Shown piece by piece: positions 53,801 to 63,298 of a DNA stretch of 64,000 nucleotides. Each line of letters begins with the position of its first letter. The first letter of the stretch is position 1. The stretch covers positions 26,101,409 through 26,165,408 of the forward strand of contig OY727093.1 in the NCBI GenBank assembly GCA_963402885.1, written 5' to 3'. This stretch comes from Antedon bifida (lineage: Eukaryota > Echinodermata > Crinoidea > Comatulida > Antedonidae). A program made the translations under genes and the position numbers. A model generated the notes under the pieces. The model made no database searches, was not told the DNA's origin, and worked only from the letters and a program-made list of their open reading frames with translations.

Positions 53801-56800
53801 GTAATTTAAAAAGACGGGGAGAATCATTAAATCAGAAGAAACCCTCTAAGATTCTAAGAGAAAAGGTGTTGAAACAGCTCTGTTGTCTGATTTTGTAAAA
53901 TATAGTATAGAAATTGAATAAAAAAGAGACTGTTTGTTATAACTAAACTTTTGATATCTTTTACACAAAACCAGAGAGCAGTCTCTTTATTGTACATGAT
54001 TGGACAATCTAGGATCCAACCTGTGTTTGTTATATCTGATTATTGTATATAGTGTTGCTGCTATTCTTCCAGTGCAACTAAAAATCATGAAAACTTTATT
54101 ATAATTATATCCAAAGAATTGTTCATGCAGTTATAAATTTATTTATAGTAAACAATTTATATTTAAAAAAGGTTCTATTTATATAGTATACTTATAATAT
54201 CTGTGTTACAATTTTTACACTATTTGAATATATTCATTATATAAGAGAGTAAATGTGTATGAGAGTAAAGATGTACTATAGTAACAAAAACACAAAAGCT
54301 TTGCTTTTTACTAAAGACTCTAACCTCAAATTAGAGACCAAGAGACGAAAAACCAATACACCACATTGTATAAAAGTACTATTCTACTGTAGAAGCTAGG
54401 CCTATTGTTATTATTATATATGCACAAATTTCAATGTATGAGTCAAAGATAGATATATTATTGGGTTTCTACCAATAGGCCACAGGGCCCTGGTGGTTTT
54501 ACAGGCAGAGCTTTTCATCTTACCATATAGTTGATTTGATTGATGTAATATTATCCTAATTAATTTATACAATCAAAAAATAAAAAGGTAACATTATGAT
54601 GTTTAGAAAAGTGTTTTTCTAACCGTTAAGTAATTTGTAGTATCATTTATTACTATTGTTATATACTTTATAAAATATGATTGTTGTTTTTGTAAAAATA
54701 TTCATGGATATTACAGTATTAGTAAAGAACGTTTTCAAAAGTTAATATCAGGTGCTTGTGATTGCTAAATAAATTTTGTGTATATCATTTACTGCTTTAT
54801 CTTAGCGTTTCATTTAGTTTTAGATCTTGCTGTACCTGTATCATATCCTAGTATCATATTAACAGCAATTTCCTCAATGTACTGTGGTTAGTATATCCTG
54901 TATTACATATATACAGTAGTAGAAAAGTGTCTCTTAGTTTTGATAACAATAAGCGGCTTTTTACATCCTGGTTCTTAGGTTCAATTTGTCCTTAGTTTAT
55001 TAAAGTTATAATAGTTGATAAAACGCTTATTCTAAGTGAGAAGATAATCAAGAGATTATATTTTACATATACACAACCAAACTAAAAGAACTTTATGTTA
55101 TATTTAAGATAAAATCATGTGTTTTTTGGTAATCTTAAATATACAATAGTAATTGGAAGAAAAAAAGAATAATTTTATGTGCAAATATAATCAAATGATC
55201 CAGAAAAACAAATATTAAAAATTGCAACTGCAATGAAGTAATTGCAAAATAATTATACAATTATTTACAAATTATGTATTTGCAATCGTTCAATAAGTAC
55301 CTAGGCAATCGTAAGTATTCTTCCTTAACTTCTATGAATGTAATGTGTATCATTTCATGGTCATATGGTAATTAAAATGTTGAATTAAATTTGGAAACCT
55401 TTCATATTCACAAAACATGTGTTAGTTTTACTCAATGCCAACTTCTTCAGCTAGTAAAGTTGTGTATTCCTCTGCATTTGCATGTAACATGCATGATTTT
55501 TTATACTATCATTTCATATATATCATTGGTGTATACCATAATATATTAATCGTTGAGTCACTGAACGGTTAAGACAGGGATGCTGCCAACCACAGCCATA
55601 ATATCCGCACAGGTTTAAGGCTCTCGTTGACAAAAGTTCTATTGGTAGAACAAGTCTTCTTGCATAAGGACCTAAAACTGGAGAGCCAGTAAACAAACAA
55701 GCAAGTGCATCTTTCGGAAAAAGTATGGTGTTGCCCCGATGTTCTGGTCCATTTCAGCCCCTTGTCGTTTATCACTGCATTAATTTGTTACAATGTCCCA
55801 CCCTGGTCAGGCTAGCAACACTAGCTTGTTTGAAAGCCACATCAGAGAGGCCCTACCTCAATGTAAACAACTAAGGATGCTATGATATTTAAAATAATGT
55901 GTATAGTGATATTTTATCAGAGGGCTATATATTTATTCAACTAGTTTCTATTATGTAAAATAATAGAAATATGTTTTTAAAACTGAATTGTCTTCAACAC
56001 TATGTTTACATTAGTTGTGTATTATCAAGAATATAAAATATATAAATCATTGTCTCAAAATTTAACATATATGTGCTAATGTTACTAACATGTTGTCTAA
56101 ATACCACAGCATATACATTGTTTTCATGTACAAACAACTAGAATAATAGGAATGCAAGAATTTCAAATACAGTAACTTTCCTAATTGAATTTTGTGTACC
56201 CAGAATTTTATTAGTTTTATAGAGTTTTTAAATTAGTCATAACATGAAAAGATGCCCACCCCAGTAAAATTGTGGTCACTTTTATATCCCTTGTGTATTG
56301 ATGCGCTACATAACTTCCTCAATAAAATTTTGTGTAAAAAGTACCCATAGTTGAATATAACATGGCAATACTGTATGCCTATCATTACTTTCATAACAAT
56401 AAACTTTTGAAGGGTAGAACAGTGGACCTAAAAAATTAGGTTATAGGTTCATGGTAAAACATAAGCATTCTATTGTTACAAATGGGATCATATGACCACT
56501 TTCATTTTCGATTATACAGTAGTTACCTTCTTTCATTGGAGTTTGAAAGTTGAATACATATTTGAATGGTTAGTTGTGGTCGTTGTATTGAGAAAAAAAC
56601 ATGTTAGCATAACTAATGCATGATGATTGTATTGGATCAGCCTTTATGTCTGTATAATGTAATCTTATACTTTGTTTTATATCAAATACTGTTTTAGGAA
56701 ATACCCTTTATTGTTTACACTCATATTAACATGGTTTGCATGTTTGCCTATAATAAGGGTTAAAACAATTTCAGCTAGAAAATCATTTCACAAATGTGCA

Positions 56801-58809
56801 TTTCATTCGATTAAGATATTCATATTATAATTGTATAAAATAATGCTAAGATAGTAATTGTACTATATATTACTATGGAGAACTTACTACTTCTGTATAT
56901 ATTCATGGTATAATCCCACTTTAGGTCTAGTCCCAACCCTACTTTATGTCTGATTTCACAAACAGGCATATCCCTGAGTATAGTCCCAGTATTGACTTTT
57001 GGTCTGGATGTAGCCAGTTCAGATGTGTTTTTACAAGAAATGCTTACCAATTGTATTTTCCATGAACCAGGGTTTCCCCGGGTATAATAGTCCCACCCCC
57101 TAAAGTCGGCCCAATTTCGTGTTCTAGGGGCTGTTTTTATTGTAGTAGGCCTATATTATAAACTTTGAGACCTTTAATTTCGCCTCCTTTAAAATGTTTT
57201 AGCCATAGTATAAACAATATAATCTTAATCTCTCTCTCTTTAGATGAGATGTTTTTCTGTTTGTTGATAACCTGTAAACAAAGCATACTATATTTAATTT
57301 TATAAATATATAAATTATAACAATTTCTTTTTATTCCCTTCCAGAAGTTTGCAAGCACTTTACCCATATGGTCGTCTGCAGCTGAGTCTAAGCTACAGTA
57401 AAGCAAGGTCAAAGTTGACAGTGTTGGTACAGAAAGCCACGTAAATATTCTTTTGTTGAATTTAAAAAAAAAACTTGAGTAGTACTTCAGGTAATTTAAC
57501 CATACAAATTATAATAATGGGAATTATTTGCAGGCAAATTATTGGCATCAATTCAGATCGGACTTCTAATGCATATGTACGAATATATTTAATGCCAGAT
57601 AAAAGCAGTCGACATAAGACAAAAGTTATCAAGAAAACAAGAAATCCAATTTTTAATGAAAGGTATACTTTTTTAAAAACTTTTTTTACAATTCCATTAA
57701 AAAATAACAAAAAACAGTACACAAATTGTTTTCAAATACAGCACAATGTACATATTTCTACATATTACAATATTATTACAATATAATTATTTAATATTTT
57801 ATATTATATTTAATTTAATACATTATATTTGATTTTTGTATAGATTTGAATTTCACTGTAGTGAAAGTAACCTGTCCGACGCATATCTTGATGTTTGTAT
57901 AAAAAACTCTGCATTTTTGTCTGTTAGTACAACTTGTTTAGGCAAGGTAAGAAATAAAACCATTCTAAATGTAACTCCATTGTAGGCCTAAAGAAAGCAT
58001 TTTTTAAAAATAGAAGTGAAAATCATAATATTGACTCAAATGATATTATCTTAGCCCATATTTGCATTTCAAGTAAAGTGTATACACATTTTGCTATTAC
58101 AGGTTGAAATACCACTGAATTCAATGGACTTAAGCACGGGAAACTCTGACTGGTATGTATTCATCACTCTATAAATATACATTGATTTGTCATTGTAAAC
58201 AATAATCGACTAGTAATAATTTATAACCAATCAATCATCATAAAACTTAAACATAAGGTAATGTACAAACATTGGCAAAAGTTATGAAAAAAGGATCTCA
58301 AAATAACCAAAGCTTTTTAAGCAAAGACCCTTAAAAGCCAATAAAGTAATAAGAAGTTGATAATAACAATAACAAACATAAAAACAAGAATAAATTACTA
58401 AAAGAAGATATTAGTAAAGCTCTGTCTACACTATCAAACTAGTTTGAAAAAAAAAAGTGTGATGTCACATTTTTTGTCATATAAAGTTTGATAGTGTAGA
58501 CAGAGCTTAAATATGCTTAAAATTGAAATAGGTTTAACAATAAATATAATATGTGAGGTAAAGGTATTACTATACAACTGACAGACACAAAGTTTTACGC
58601 CTCACTTTCAACAGCCTAGCCCAAGTGATAGAGATGTTGTGAGAGCACAGAAAACATCGTAATGGGGACAAGTAATTCGTAGGCCTAATAATAATGATAT
58701 TAATATGAGTGTTTAGTACATTGATTGCATAATTAACTTTTTTTATAGGTATGTTTTACAGAAAGATGATGAGGAAGATGACTCAATATCTCGCATTTCA
58801 GCATCTTGA
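29840..58809 (+). CDS. ESYT: Extended synaptotagmin (ER-plasma membrane tether, SMP plus three C2 domains)
   Basis: Exons: 29840-30178, 37801-37842, 38875-39012, 40008-40084, 40655-40730, 42528-42617, 43238-43293, 43907-44027, 44884-44983, 45469-45539, 46835-46917 or 47159-47244, 48510-48558, 49039-49128, 49690-49785, 49918-49992, 50294-50380, 50533-50682, 51291-51350, 52728-52921, 57345-57440, 57534-57662, 57844-57946, 58103-58152, 58749-58809. About 810 residues, all phases consistent. Domains: acidic N-terminus; hydrophobic hairpin at about 45-77 for the ER membrane; SMP lipid-transfer domain at about 114-313 (LPSWVYFPDTERAEW, IGGVKVY, GTLRVEIKPL, LPNRIPV); C2A at about 314-444 with Ca-binding Asp positions (KMD, KSDPY, FDKDADKDD); C2B at about 445-600 lacking the SDPY Asp (SPY); acidic linker at 601-665; C2C at 666-810 with a basic patch (SSRHKTKVIKKT). 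It bridges ER and plasma membrane, transfers lipid and responds to Ca2+. ESYT2-like by overall layout. Intron 1 (7.6 kb) hosts the Kolobok element. Confidence 0.95.
31379..31518. repeat. MITE family A, copy 4
   Basis: TAAGCTCTGTCTACACTATC at the left and AAACTAGTTTGATAGTGTA at the right, with one ATATCACTACCATATTTGGGC unit. In ESYT intron 1. Confidence 0.8.
31540..31873 (-). repeat. Composite SINE R1, copy 2, left part (split by the Kolobok insertion)
   Basis: Contains the reverse tRNA-like core at 31592-31657 (GCTTGGTGGTTAAAC ... GGTTCAATCCTGA) and continues to CTATTCAACTTTTTAA. An 88-bp segment (31739-31827) is partly repeated directly before the insertion. The right part resumes at 36672. 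Confidence 0.8.
32050..32057. promoter_or_regulatory. CRE-like palindrome, left end of Kolobok element
   Basis: TGACGTCA 177 bp from the left terminus and about 100 bp before the P2X7-C-like start codon, followed by CTTATAAC at about 32109, which could serve as a TATA-like element. Confidence 0.5.
32158..33231 (+). CDS. P2X7-receptor C-terminal (ballast) domain-like zinc protein encoded by the transposon
   Basis: Two exons, 32158-32366 and 32811-33231 (donor TG|GTAGGT, acceptor CAG|G, phase 2), 209 residues. Residues 1-70 are acidic with a Ser run (PSSSSSSSSDEE). From W70: CSCEHC (71-76), ECICCKEC (84-91), a C...H pair near residues 113-117, YRHISYRQYARWIHG (155-169), LPSC (179-182), IRAHFP (187-192) and GFKLP (202-206). 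This spacing of Cys residues, YRxYxxW, LPSCxxxxIRxxFP and GFK matches the cytoplasmic zinc/nucleotide-binding ballast domain of P2X7. No membrane or P2X channel part is present. AATAAA at 33299-33304. Role in the element is unknown: a zinc-binding accessory factor for transposition, or captured cargo. Confidence 0.88.
33464..33559. repeat. Inverted duplicate of the transposase 3' end (left arm)
   Basis: 33464-33530 and 33531-33559 repeat, in opposite orientation, 33681-33747 and 33614-33642 of the transposase coding sequence; 38 bp (33643-33680) are missing from this copy. A 54-bp spacer holding the transposase stop codon separates the arms. Confidence 0.92.
33574..36329 (-). CDS. Kolobok-type transposase with N-terminal THAP zinc finger
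   Basis: Three exons: 36329-36115, 35575-35477, 35386-33574, giving 708 residues, no frameshift or stop. THAP domain at about 1-90: MPSRCVAANC, R-W-P-K, W-x-R-F, CFKHF, then AVPTI near its end, spanning the first intron. Residues 116-225 are basic then very acidic (RKQRKRARRRK nuclear signal; DEDDEDFDESTEDDSDSD), followed by a CxxCC segment (C272-C277). The RNase-H-like DDE core follows: IGVDGRCDSMGHSAKYGSY (D367), IVSDRHRQL (D434), HYFDCWHIAK, and SSVEGYHSLINHF (candidate E582). Start ATG and all splice sites fit the phases. It should bind the terminal repeats and cut at TTAA. Host gene ESYT runs in the opposite direction. The coding 3' end is the right arm of a long inverted duplication. 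Confidence 0.93.
36503..36510. promoter_or_regulatory. CRE-like palindrome, right end of Kolobok element
   Basis: TGACGTCA 161 bp from the right terminus, about 175 bp upstream of the transposase ATG. Mirrors the site at the left end. Confidence 0.5.
36672..36815 (-). repeat. Composite SINE R1, copy 2, right part
   Basis: TTAAGTATCCAGATATCTCA through AAATCAGGTCTAATAGAT matches 46284-46425 in order. It resumes the repeat interrupted at 31873. Confidence 0.85.
36888..37190. repeat. Tandem repeat, about 126-bp unit, 2.4 copies
   Basis: The block ACTGGCCCACTTTGTGAAT ... CTTTGGTTTGGCGTGGGTC occurs at about 36890 and 37020, and a decayed third start (CACTGGTCCATTT) at about 37160. In ESYT intron 1. 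Confidence 0.8.
37277..37372. repeat. Short tandem repeat CTGTACCTACTACAA
   Basis: Repeats of a 15-bp unit with AACTGTACCTA as core, degenerating into AACTGTACCTAGCATGTT. In ESYT intron 1. Confidence 0.75.
38276..38720. repeat. Pyrimidine-rich minisatellite (18-bp and about 60-bp units)
   Basis: Strand-asymmetric C/T tract: five copies of ACTCCCCCTACTCTCACC at about 38370-38450, then copies of a unit of about 60 bp containing CTCTCACTGCTCTCCCCCTG and CTCCACACCC. In ESYT intron 2. Its open frame is repeat-derived, not a gene. Confidence 0.93.
39379..39540 (+). pseudogene. LINE (CR1/L2-like) 3' end fragment
   Basis: A reading of TSVFKSLLKTHLLNFVF, then TGTAAAGCGCATTGAG ... GCGCTATATCAAGTACCAGT and a TTATTATTATTA tail, the typical 3' end of L2-type elements. 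In ESYT intron 3. Confidence 0.65.
41680..41830. repeat. MITE family A, copy 5
   Basis: Well-preserved ends CTCTGTCTACACTATCAAAC and GTTTGATAGTGTAGACAGAG, with TTTGACAAAAAAGTGTGATG inside. In ESYT intron 5. Confidence 0.9.
42817..43136. repeat. Element family C, copy 1 (CTCGGGGTAC ends)
   Basis: Starts TACTCAGGGTACCCGAGTCT and ends GTACCCCGAGTA, forming a 12-bp inverted repeat with one mismatch. In ESYT intron 6. Closely similar throughout to 49180-49484, apart from indels. Confidence 0.88.
44055..44530. repeat. Tandem plus inverted repeat cluster
   Basis: 44055-44165 and 44206-44320 share TGTCATGTGGATATCCACAC and GAGCATAGTTCAATCAAGGC. The block AATCAAGGCAATCTAACAAC reappears inverted at 44497-44522. 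In ESYT intron 8. Confidence 0.75.
45967..46436 (-). repeat. Composite SINE R1, copy 3, full and without insertion
   Basis: Runs from ACGCATCCAACAGCGAGCAC through the reverse tRNA-like core (46095-46160) to CAGGTCTAATAGATTTG. At 46275-46291 it carries the intact site CAACTTTTTAAGTATCC that the Kolobok element occupies in copy 2. In ESYT intron 10. Confidence 0.85.
46835..46917 (+). CDS. ESYT: ESYT C2A exon 11a (mutually exclusive with 11b)
   Basis: Enters at phase 0 and leaves at phase 2 (GGA AA|GTGAGT). Encodes VVVFEKLGQTVEIDLFDKDA and then DKDDPMGK, covering the C2A strand and third Ca2+-binding loop, with Asp at each usual ligand position. Confidence 0.88.
47159..47244 (+). CDS. ESYT: ESYT C2A exon 11b (mutually exclusive with 11a)
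   Basis: Same entry phase 0, exit phase 2 and GTGAGT donor as 11a. Encodes AVVDVIDGQFLNLDLFDYDT and then HSSDDPLGK. It is a diverged duplicate of the same C2A segment, one residue longer, with a different third loop. Including both would repeat the segment and disrupt the C2 fold. Confidence 0.85.
49180..49484. repeat. Element family C, copy 2
   Basis: TACTCGGGGTAC ... GTACCCCGAGTA perfect 12-bp terminal inverted repeat. Interior as in copy 1 with indels (GAGTAAAAAGTGCGATTTAT, CATTACAGCTTCTTTTGCTG). In ESYT intron 13. Confidence 0.9.
51119..51240. repeat. MITE family A, copy 6 (right end decayed)
   Basis: TAAAGCTCTGTTTCATTCAA at the left and GACACATCACATTTCTCTGT toward the right. In ESYT intron 17. 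Confidence 0.65.
52058..52135 (-). repeat. tRNA-derived SINE fragment
   Basis: On the minus strand GTTCCGTGGCACAGTGCATG (A-box context) and GCAAGTTCAAGTCCCAGTAG (B-box context) lie at tRNA-like spacing. In ESYT intron 18, beside a palindromic TTATCTCATTCAAATCAGAT repeat (51765-51800) that also occurs at 45215-45245. Confidence 0.5.
53727..53898 (+). CDS. ESYT: ESYT alternative last exon (isoform without C2C)
   Basis: The acceptor CACAAG joins in phase to the exon ending 52921 (AA|C) and reads 56 codons, Asp/Glu- and Lys-rich, to a TAA at 53896-53898. No phase-2 donor within it would lead back to exon 57345. AATAAA at 53917-53922 is a ready polyadenylation signal. The resulting protein would be about 721 residues, with SMP, C2A and C2B only. 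The tail ends KQLCCLIL, a Cys-rich hydrophobic end that could be lipidated (inference). Confidence 0.7.
53899..57344. other. ESYT: ESYT long intron after the alternative last exon
   Basis: 3.4 kb of AT-rich DNA. Only the polyadenylation signal for the short isoform (53917-53922) is evident; no conserved coding block or structured repeat recognised. Confidence 0.5.
58415..58508. repeat. MITE family A, copy 7 (shortest, no internal units)
   Basis: TAAAGCTCTGTCTACACTAT and ATAGTGTAGACAGAGCTTA enclose about 50 bp without the ATATCACTACCAT unit. In the last ESYT intron. Confidence 0.92.
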
Positions 58810-60195
58810 AATTGGTCACAAATGTTGTTTTACATTTACTGCTTAAAAATCGGCACTAAACAATTTTAACAATTTGTTGATGTCGGTGGAAAATAATGTA
58901 GTATTTGGCAAATGTGCATATATGTTCACAACTTTTATTTGAATTGCATCAAATAGCGCTGCAATATTCATTTGCATTGAGGCTTCTTTAATCAAAAAGG
59001 TAATTATGTTTAGGATGAAACTAAAGCACATCTCAATGCCAACTACTAAATTAGACTATTTGCTGTGTCAATTTTCACTGTAAAGAAATTTTATTGGAAT
59101 TTTTTATTGAAAAAAAAGTTATAACTGCTGTGAAAATAAGATATAATTGAATTGGTAATGTCAATTTAAGTGCCTTCATTAGTAGCCTGTGTATGCGTGG
59201 GCGAATAGCTTTTTGAGTAGTTGTTCTGGTGTCAATATTTTGAGGTGAGAAAAGAGGTGAAAGAATTACTTTTGGGTTGTGAGTAGGCACACATAATTTG
59301 GGGTGAGATAAGATGTGTTTTATTAGTGTACATTAGTAGTACAAGTTACTACTAATTAGTACACATCATTTGGGGTGAGAAATGTCCCTCTGGAATTAGT
59401 TTCAGGTGAAAATGAGTTTTAGACTCAGCTGTTTAGAGTGTGAGAAGCAGAAATTATTTGAGATGAGAGAGATACATAGGTGTAAGAATTATGTTAGGAT
59501 TTCAAGTAGTGTTATGGGATTTGTTATATATAAATATTTGTATACCCATTTTTTTTAATGACGGCTTCAGATGTATTTTTTGTTAATGGGTTGGGGATGG
59601 GATGAGGGTGGCTGTGTTATGGATGCGATGTTATTTGGTATTTTCTTCAACTTTATGTTGACTCTGGTTTGGCTGTGTGTAAGTGGGTGTGTTAGTCGCG
59701 TCTGTTTTGAGAGACAACAATACATTGAACATTGAAAAAAGAGATTTTTATTTATTAAAGGGTATCAAGTTTAAATATCGATGAGATGTACGCAAGTTAA
59801 TGTTTGTAAATGTGATTCCCACTTAGTTTAGTGACGTAATTGTTATAGAGAGAGCCCTCCTTGGTTTCCAACAGTATTACGACATAGTACATTGTTGATG
59901 TACTAACATTCATTAACATTTATAGATATTGTCTGAAAATATTTAATATTTAAAAAAAACAACAAAATTTGTTGTCCCATTGTGAGACGTTTTGTTCTTT
60001 CAAACAAAATTGCAATTTGTGGGTATTTTAAAAACGTTTCGTTCTTTCAAAGAATCATAATATGGCATAATAATTTTGTTAAACCCATAAAATATCTAAA
60101 TTAAATTATTAAAGACCCAGTTTAGTTTTGTTTGAAGTCTCATATGTACTTGAGTAGAACAAAATGAAAGGTCAATACAGTATTTTTTTTTATTG
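58810..60195. other. ESYT 3' UTR and downstream DNA
   Basis: No further exon recognised. Includes GAGGTGAGAA-rich short repeats around 59240-59470 (TTTGGGGTGAGA, TTTGAGGTGAGA) and otherwise AT-rich DNA. Confidence 0.4.
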
Positions 60196-60774
60196 CTTAA
60201 AGATGTATTTGTCCCTTTGACTAATTCCAAAAAAATAAAAAATAACAGATTTCGAAAAAAGGTGGGTCATTTTGAAGTATCATAATAGTTATTAACTATC
60301 ACAAAAAATCTGTCGGGAAAAAAATCATTTAACTGAAATACAGACGTTTTTTTTTTGTTAAAAAAATAACTTTGACTTCCAGTCAAAGTTTTCCATCAAA
60401 ACATATCCCATAATGAAACGCGTTTGTTTGGCTACTCTGTATGCATAATCATAAAACTTCCTCGCGATCTGTGTGAAAACACCTTCTCAATCGTGACGAG
60501 TTGTAAACAATCCTAATTAGCATCATGCATAATGCGTACTCGTGGTTTGAAATGTTTGTTTACTTTCGCTCGCGACGATTTTCCAGACAAATGTAATCAA
60601 ACTAATTTACCTGTTATTTACGTAAACTTGTTGCTTTTGGAATTTTCGACTTAATTGAATAAGTCGAAAATAACTTAAGTGAAGTGAATAACTTTAATAT
60701 TACTTTGATATGGCCAATTTAAATTTAGAATATTTTGACCATTTTTTTGTGTTTCAAGGGACAATACATCTTTA
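60196..60774. repeat. Inverted-repeat element family B, copy 3 (longest)
   Basis: Begins TTAAAGATGTATTTGTCCC and ends GGGACAATACATCTTTAA. 579 bp, no coding capacity. Between ESYT and the Toll-like receptor. Confidence 0.75.
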
Positions 60775-60913
60775 AAAAAAACTATAAAAGCATATTGTAC
60801 TTTTGTCTATGCTTTTAACTTAATTTATATTCTAATAAAGAATTTATTACAAAACTATGTTGATAGTAGTTATCATTCTATGTGAAGCAAGTTAAAAATG
60901 TAATCGTTGGAAG

Positions 60914-61072
60914 TAAAGCTCTACTACACTATCAAACTAAAAACAATTTGATGTGCCCAAATATGGTAGTGATATGCCCAAATATGGTAGTGATATGACA
61001 TCATCATGCCCATATATGGGCACATCAAATGTTTTTTGTCACATTAAGTTTGATAGTGTAGACAGAGCTTTA
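60914..61072. repeat. MITE family A, copy 8
   Basis: TAAAGCTCTACTACACTATC at the left and TTTGATAGTGTAGACAGAGC at the right, with two ATATGGTAGTGATATG units. Confidence 0.9.
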
Positions 61073-61498
61073 GTCGCCTTCTCGTGTGTCTAAATCCACA
61101 TCCCGGGTTCCGAAAATTGTACATTTATTATCCCAGGAGAAAAAAAGATCGTACTGCTGAATCTCTAGTTACATTTTTTAAACCACAAAGAATTACGAAT
61201 CAAGTACTCAACTACTCGTTTGATTCGTAATGTATAGTTCTCTATAATTTTACATTACAAACATTTTAAATTAGGGAGTTCCCAAGGATTTAGGCCTATT
61301 TGTGAAAAAAAACAACAATTTCTTGTGATAAAAATGAAATTGTAGCCTAGATATCTAACTCCCGATTCTGTTTGCTAATGGAATTTGAATCGAATAATTG
61401 CGAACTTAACTAATAAAAACTCTATTTTCTATACCGTCAATAAGTGAATAAAATGAATATGAACATGCTCCAAATACACGAACCATGTGCACGACGCT

Positions 61499-63298
61499 TT
61501 AATAATTAGTGACGGTGCGTGATGCTTCTAACGGAACATTCGGTGAATCAATTGCTCTTGCTAAACGCATCCAAAACACATCCCGACCCTCTTCCTTCGG
61601 CCATTCAATATACGTCCTTTTTTTCAACACCTTTTTCAGTAGTAAAGGCATCGATGATACTTTTACATCTTCGAGTAAAATGGTGACAAACACATCTTCG
61701 TGCGTATCAAACGTGCGGTTATGCGCCATCTCCATTTCAAAGTGACACCATTCACTGTGTACAAAATGCTTAGTGATGACCAGAACAGTTTTTCGACTGA
61801 ATTTCACAGAATTGGCAATGTTTTGAGCAATGGCTTCACCAACCAAAAAGTCCCGGTAGTCTACACAGAGCTTAAGGTTATAAGGAGGTGCTTCTAGCGT
61901 AGGCTGAAGGACCTTAACAATCCAATCTTGATCTTTACTATTATAAGATATAAATGCGTCGTACTGTATGTTTTGGTCTAGGGGCGGGGCTAAACTCTGT
62001 GTAATACGTTCGTACTGCTTACGTAATTTTCGTCTTTGGTAAAAATATCTGAAATATAATATAGATAACGCATAAATAACTGTACGTAAGTATCAAACTA
62101 GTTATGTAGTATCTGGATAAGAAGTATGCATGTATATTTACTATCTCTATTAATTTAAATAAATTGTTCTGATGGTTGCCAAGTTCAATTCTACTGTATT
62201 GTTGGTACGGGAACCAAGTTACTAATTAACTTACCTTATATTCCATCGGTGATAGAAAATTAAAAACGCTATACTAAAAGCAAAGGCAAAAACAGAACAC
62301 GATACAACAATTATCATTAGGGTACGCGATTGACAATGTAGCACATCTTCATCGATCGCTGAAACACACTTTTTTATCACTTCTGATGGTCCACTTGCAC
62401 ACCTGATTTGATCGTAAGATAACACTTGTACCGACGTAGCATTTAGCCATTCTTTTAGCCAGACAATTCCACAGTCACACGCATATGGGTTGTTTTGGAG
62501 GCTCACTTTCTTCAGACTATTTAAATCCTGTAAGTGAACCTCTTTTGTAATACCAGTTAATTGATTGTAAGCTACGTTTATTTCAAGTATATTAGGTGAA
62601 CCGGAGAACATATTTGACGGAAGACTAGCAATCGAGTTATATTGAAGGATTACACGAGCTAAGTTTGGTAATTGATGAAACAAGTCTTGTGGTAATTTAC
62701 GAATACCGTTGTTGTTCAGCACGACAATGGTTAGATTTTGAAGATGAGAAAATGCATCTTTTTCAACTACTCTCACATGCGAATTTTCAAAAGATATCCG
62801 TTGTAAAGAAATAAGTGGCTCAAGCCATTTCTTATGAACTATAGAAAGCCCACCATTGTTCGATAATTTAAGTTTCTGAAGCTGTGCAAGTCCTCGAAAT
62901 GCATTATCGTCTATATTGCTGTGGTCTAGCTTATTTGATGAGAGGTCTATATAACTTGCGATCGGAGTACTCTTAAATGTATCAGCACTCAACTTTGAAA
63001 TACTGTTCCTAGAAAATTGCAGTACAACTGCATCGGTGGGTAGATCGTTAACTGGAACCCGCGTAAATCCTCGACTTGAACAGTCAACATAATGAAGATA
63101 TGTTATTATAGATGCACTAGGTGTGAGGTTGTGTCGACAGTATTTGCAATGACACGTTTTAGGACATTTTAGAACGTCCGGTGACTGCACTGTAGTGTTC
63201 AAAACTAATGGATTAACGTCGTAGCATTTTTTCTTCTTACAGTAAGTAAAGTCTGCGAAAATCAGTAAAACCCAACAACTGTACAACCGACTGAACAT
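61499..63298 (-). CDS. Short Toll-like receptor (LRR-TM-TIR)
   Basis: Two exons, 63298-62235 and 62048-61499 (phase 2 join), 537 residues. Signal peptide MFSRLYSCWVLLIFADFTYC; LRR N-cap Cys cluster (CPKTCHCKYC...VDC); about seven LRRs; LRR C-cap (NPYACDCGIVWLKEWL ... C ... C ... C); membrane helix at about 326-349; then the TIR domain encoded by exon 2. TIR boxes: YDAFISYNSKD (384-394), LCVDYRDFLVGEAIAQNI (415-432), and FW near the C-terminus. The BB-loop position that is Pro in signalling TLRs is Val424. The ATG at 63298 is used because the reading upstream of it begins at a GTG. Far fewer LRRs than vertebrate TLRs (20-25), as in short invertebrate TLRs. Innate immune receptor by family; adaptor use and ligand unknown. 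Confidence 0.93.

Noticed and set aside
57475-57533. Upstream extension of ESYT exon 57534
   Set aside because: The GCAG acceptor at 57533 restores phase from 57440; the extension is intron.
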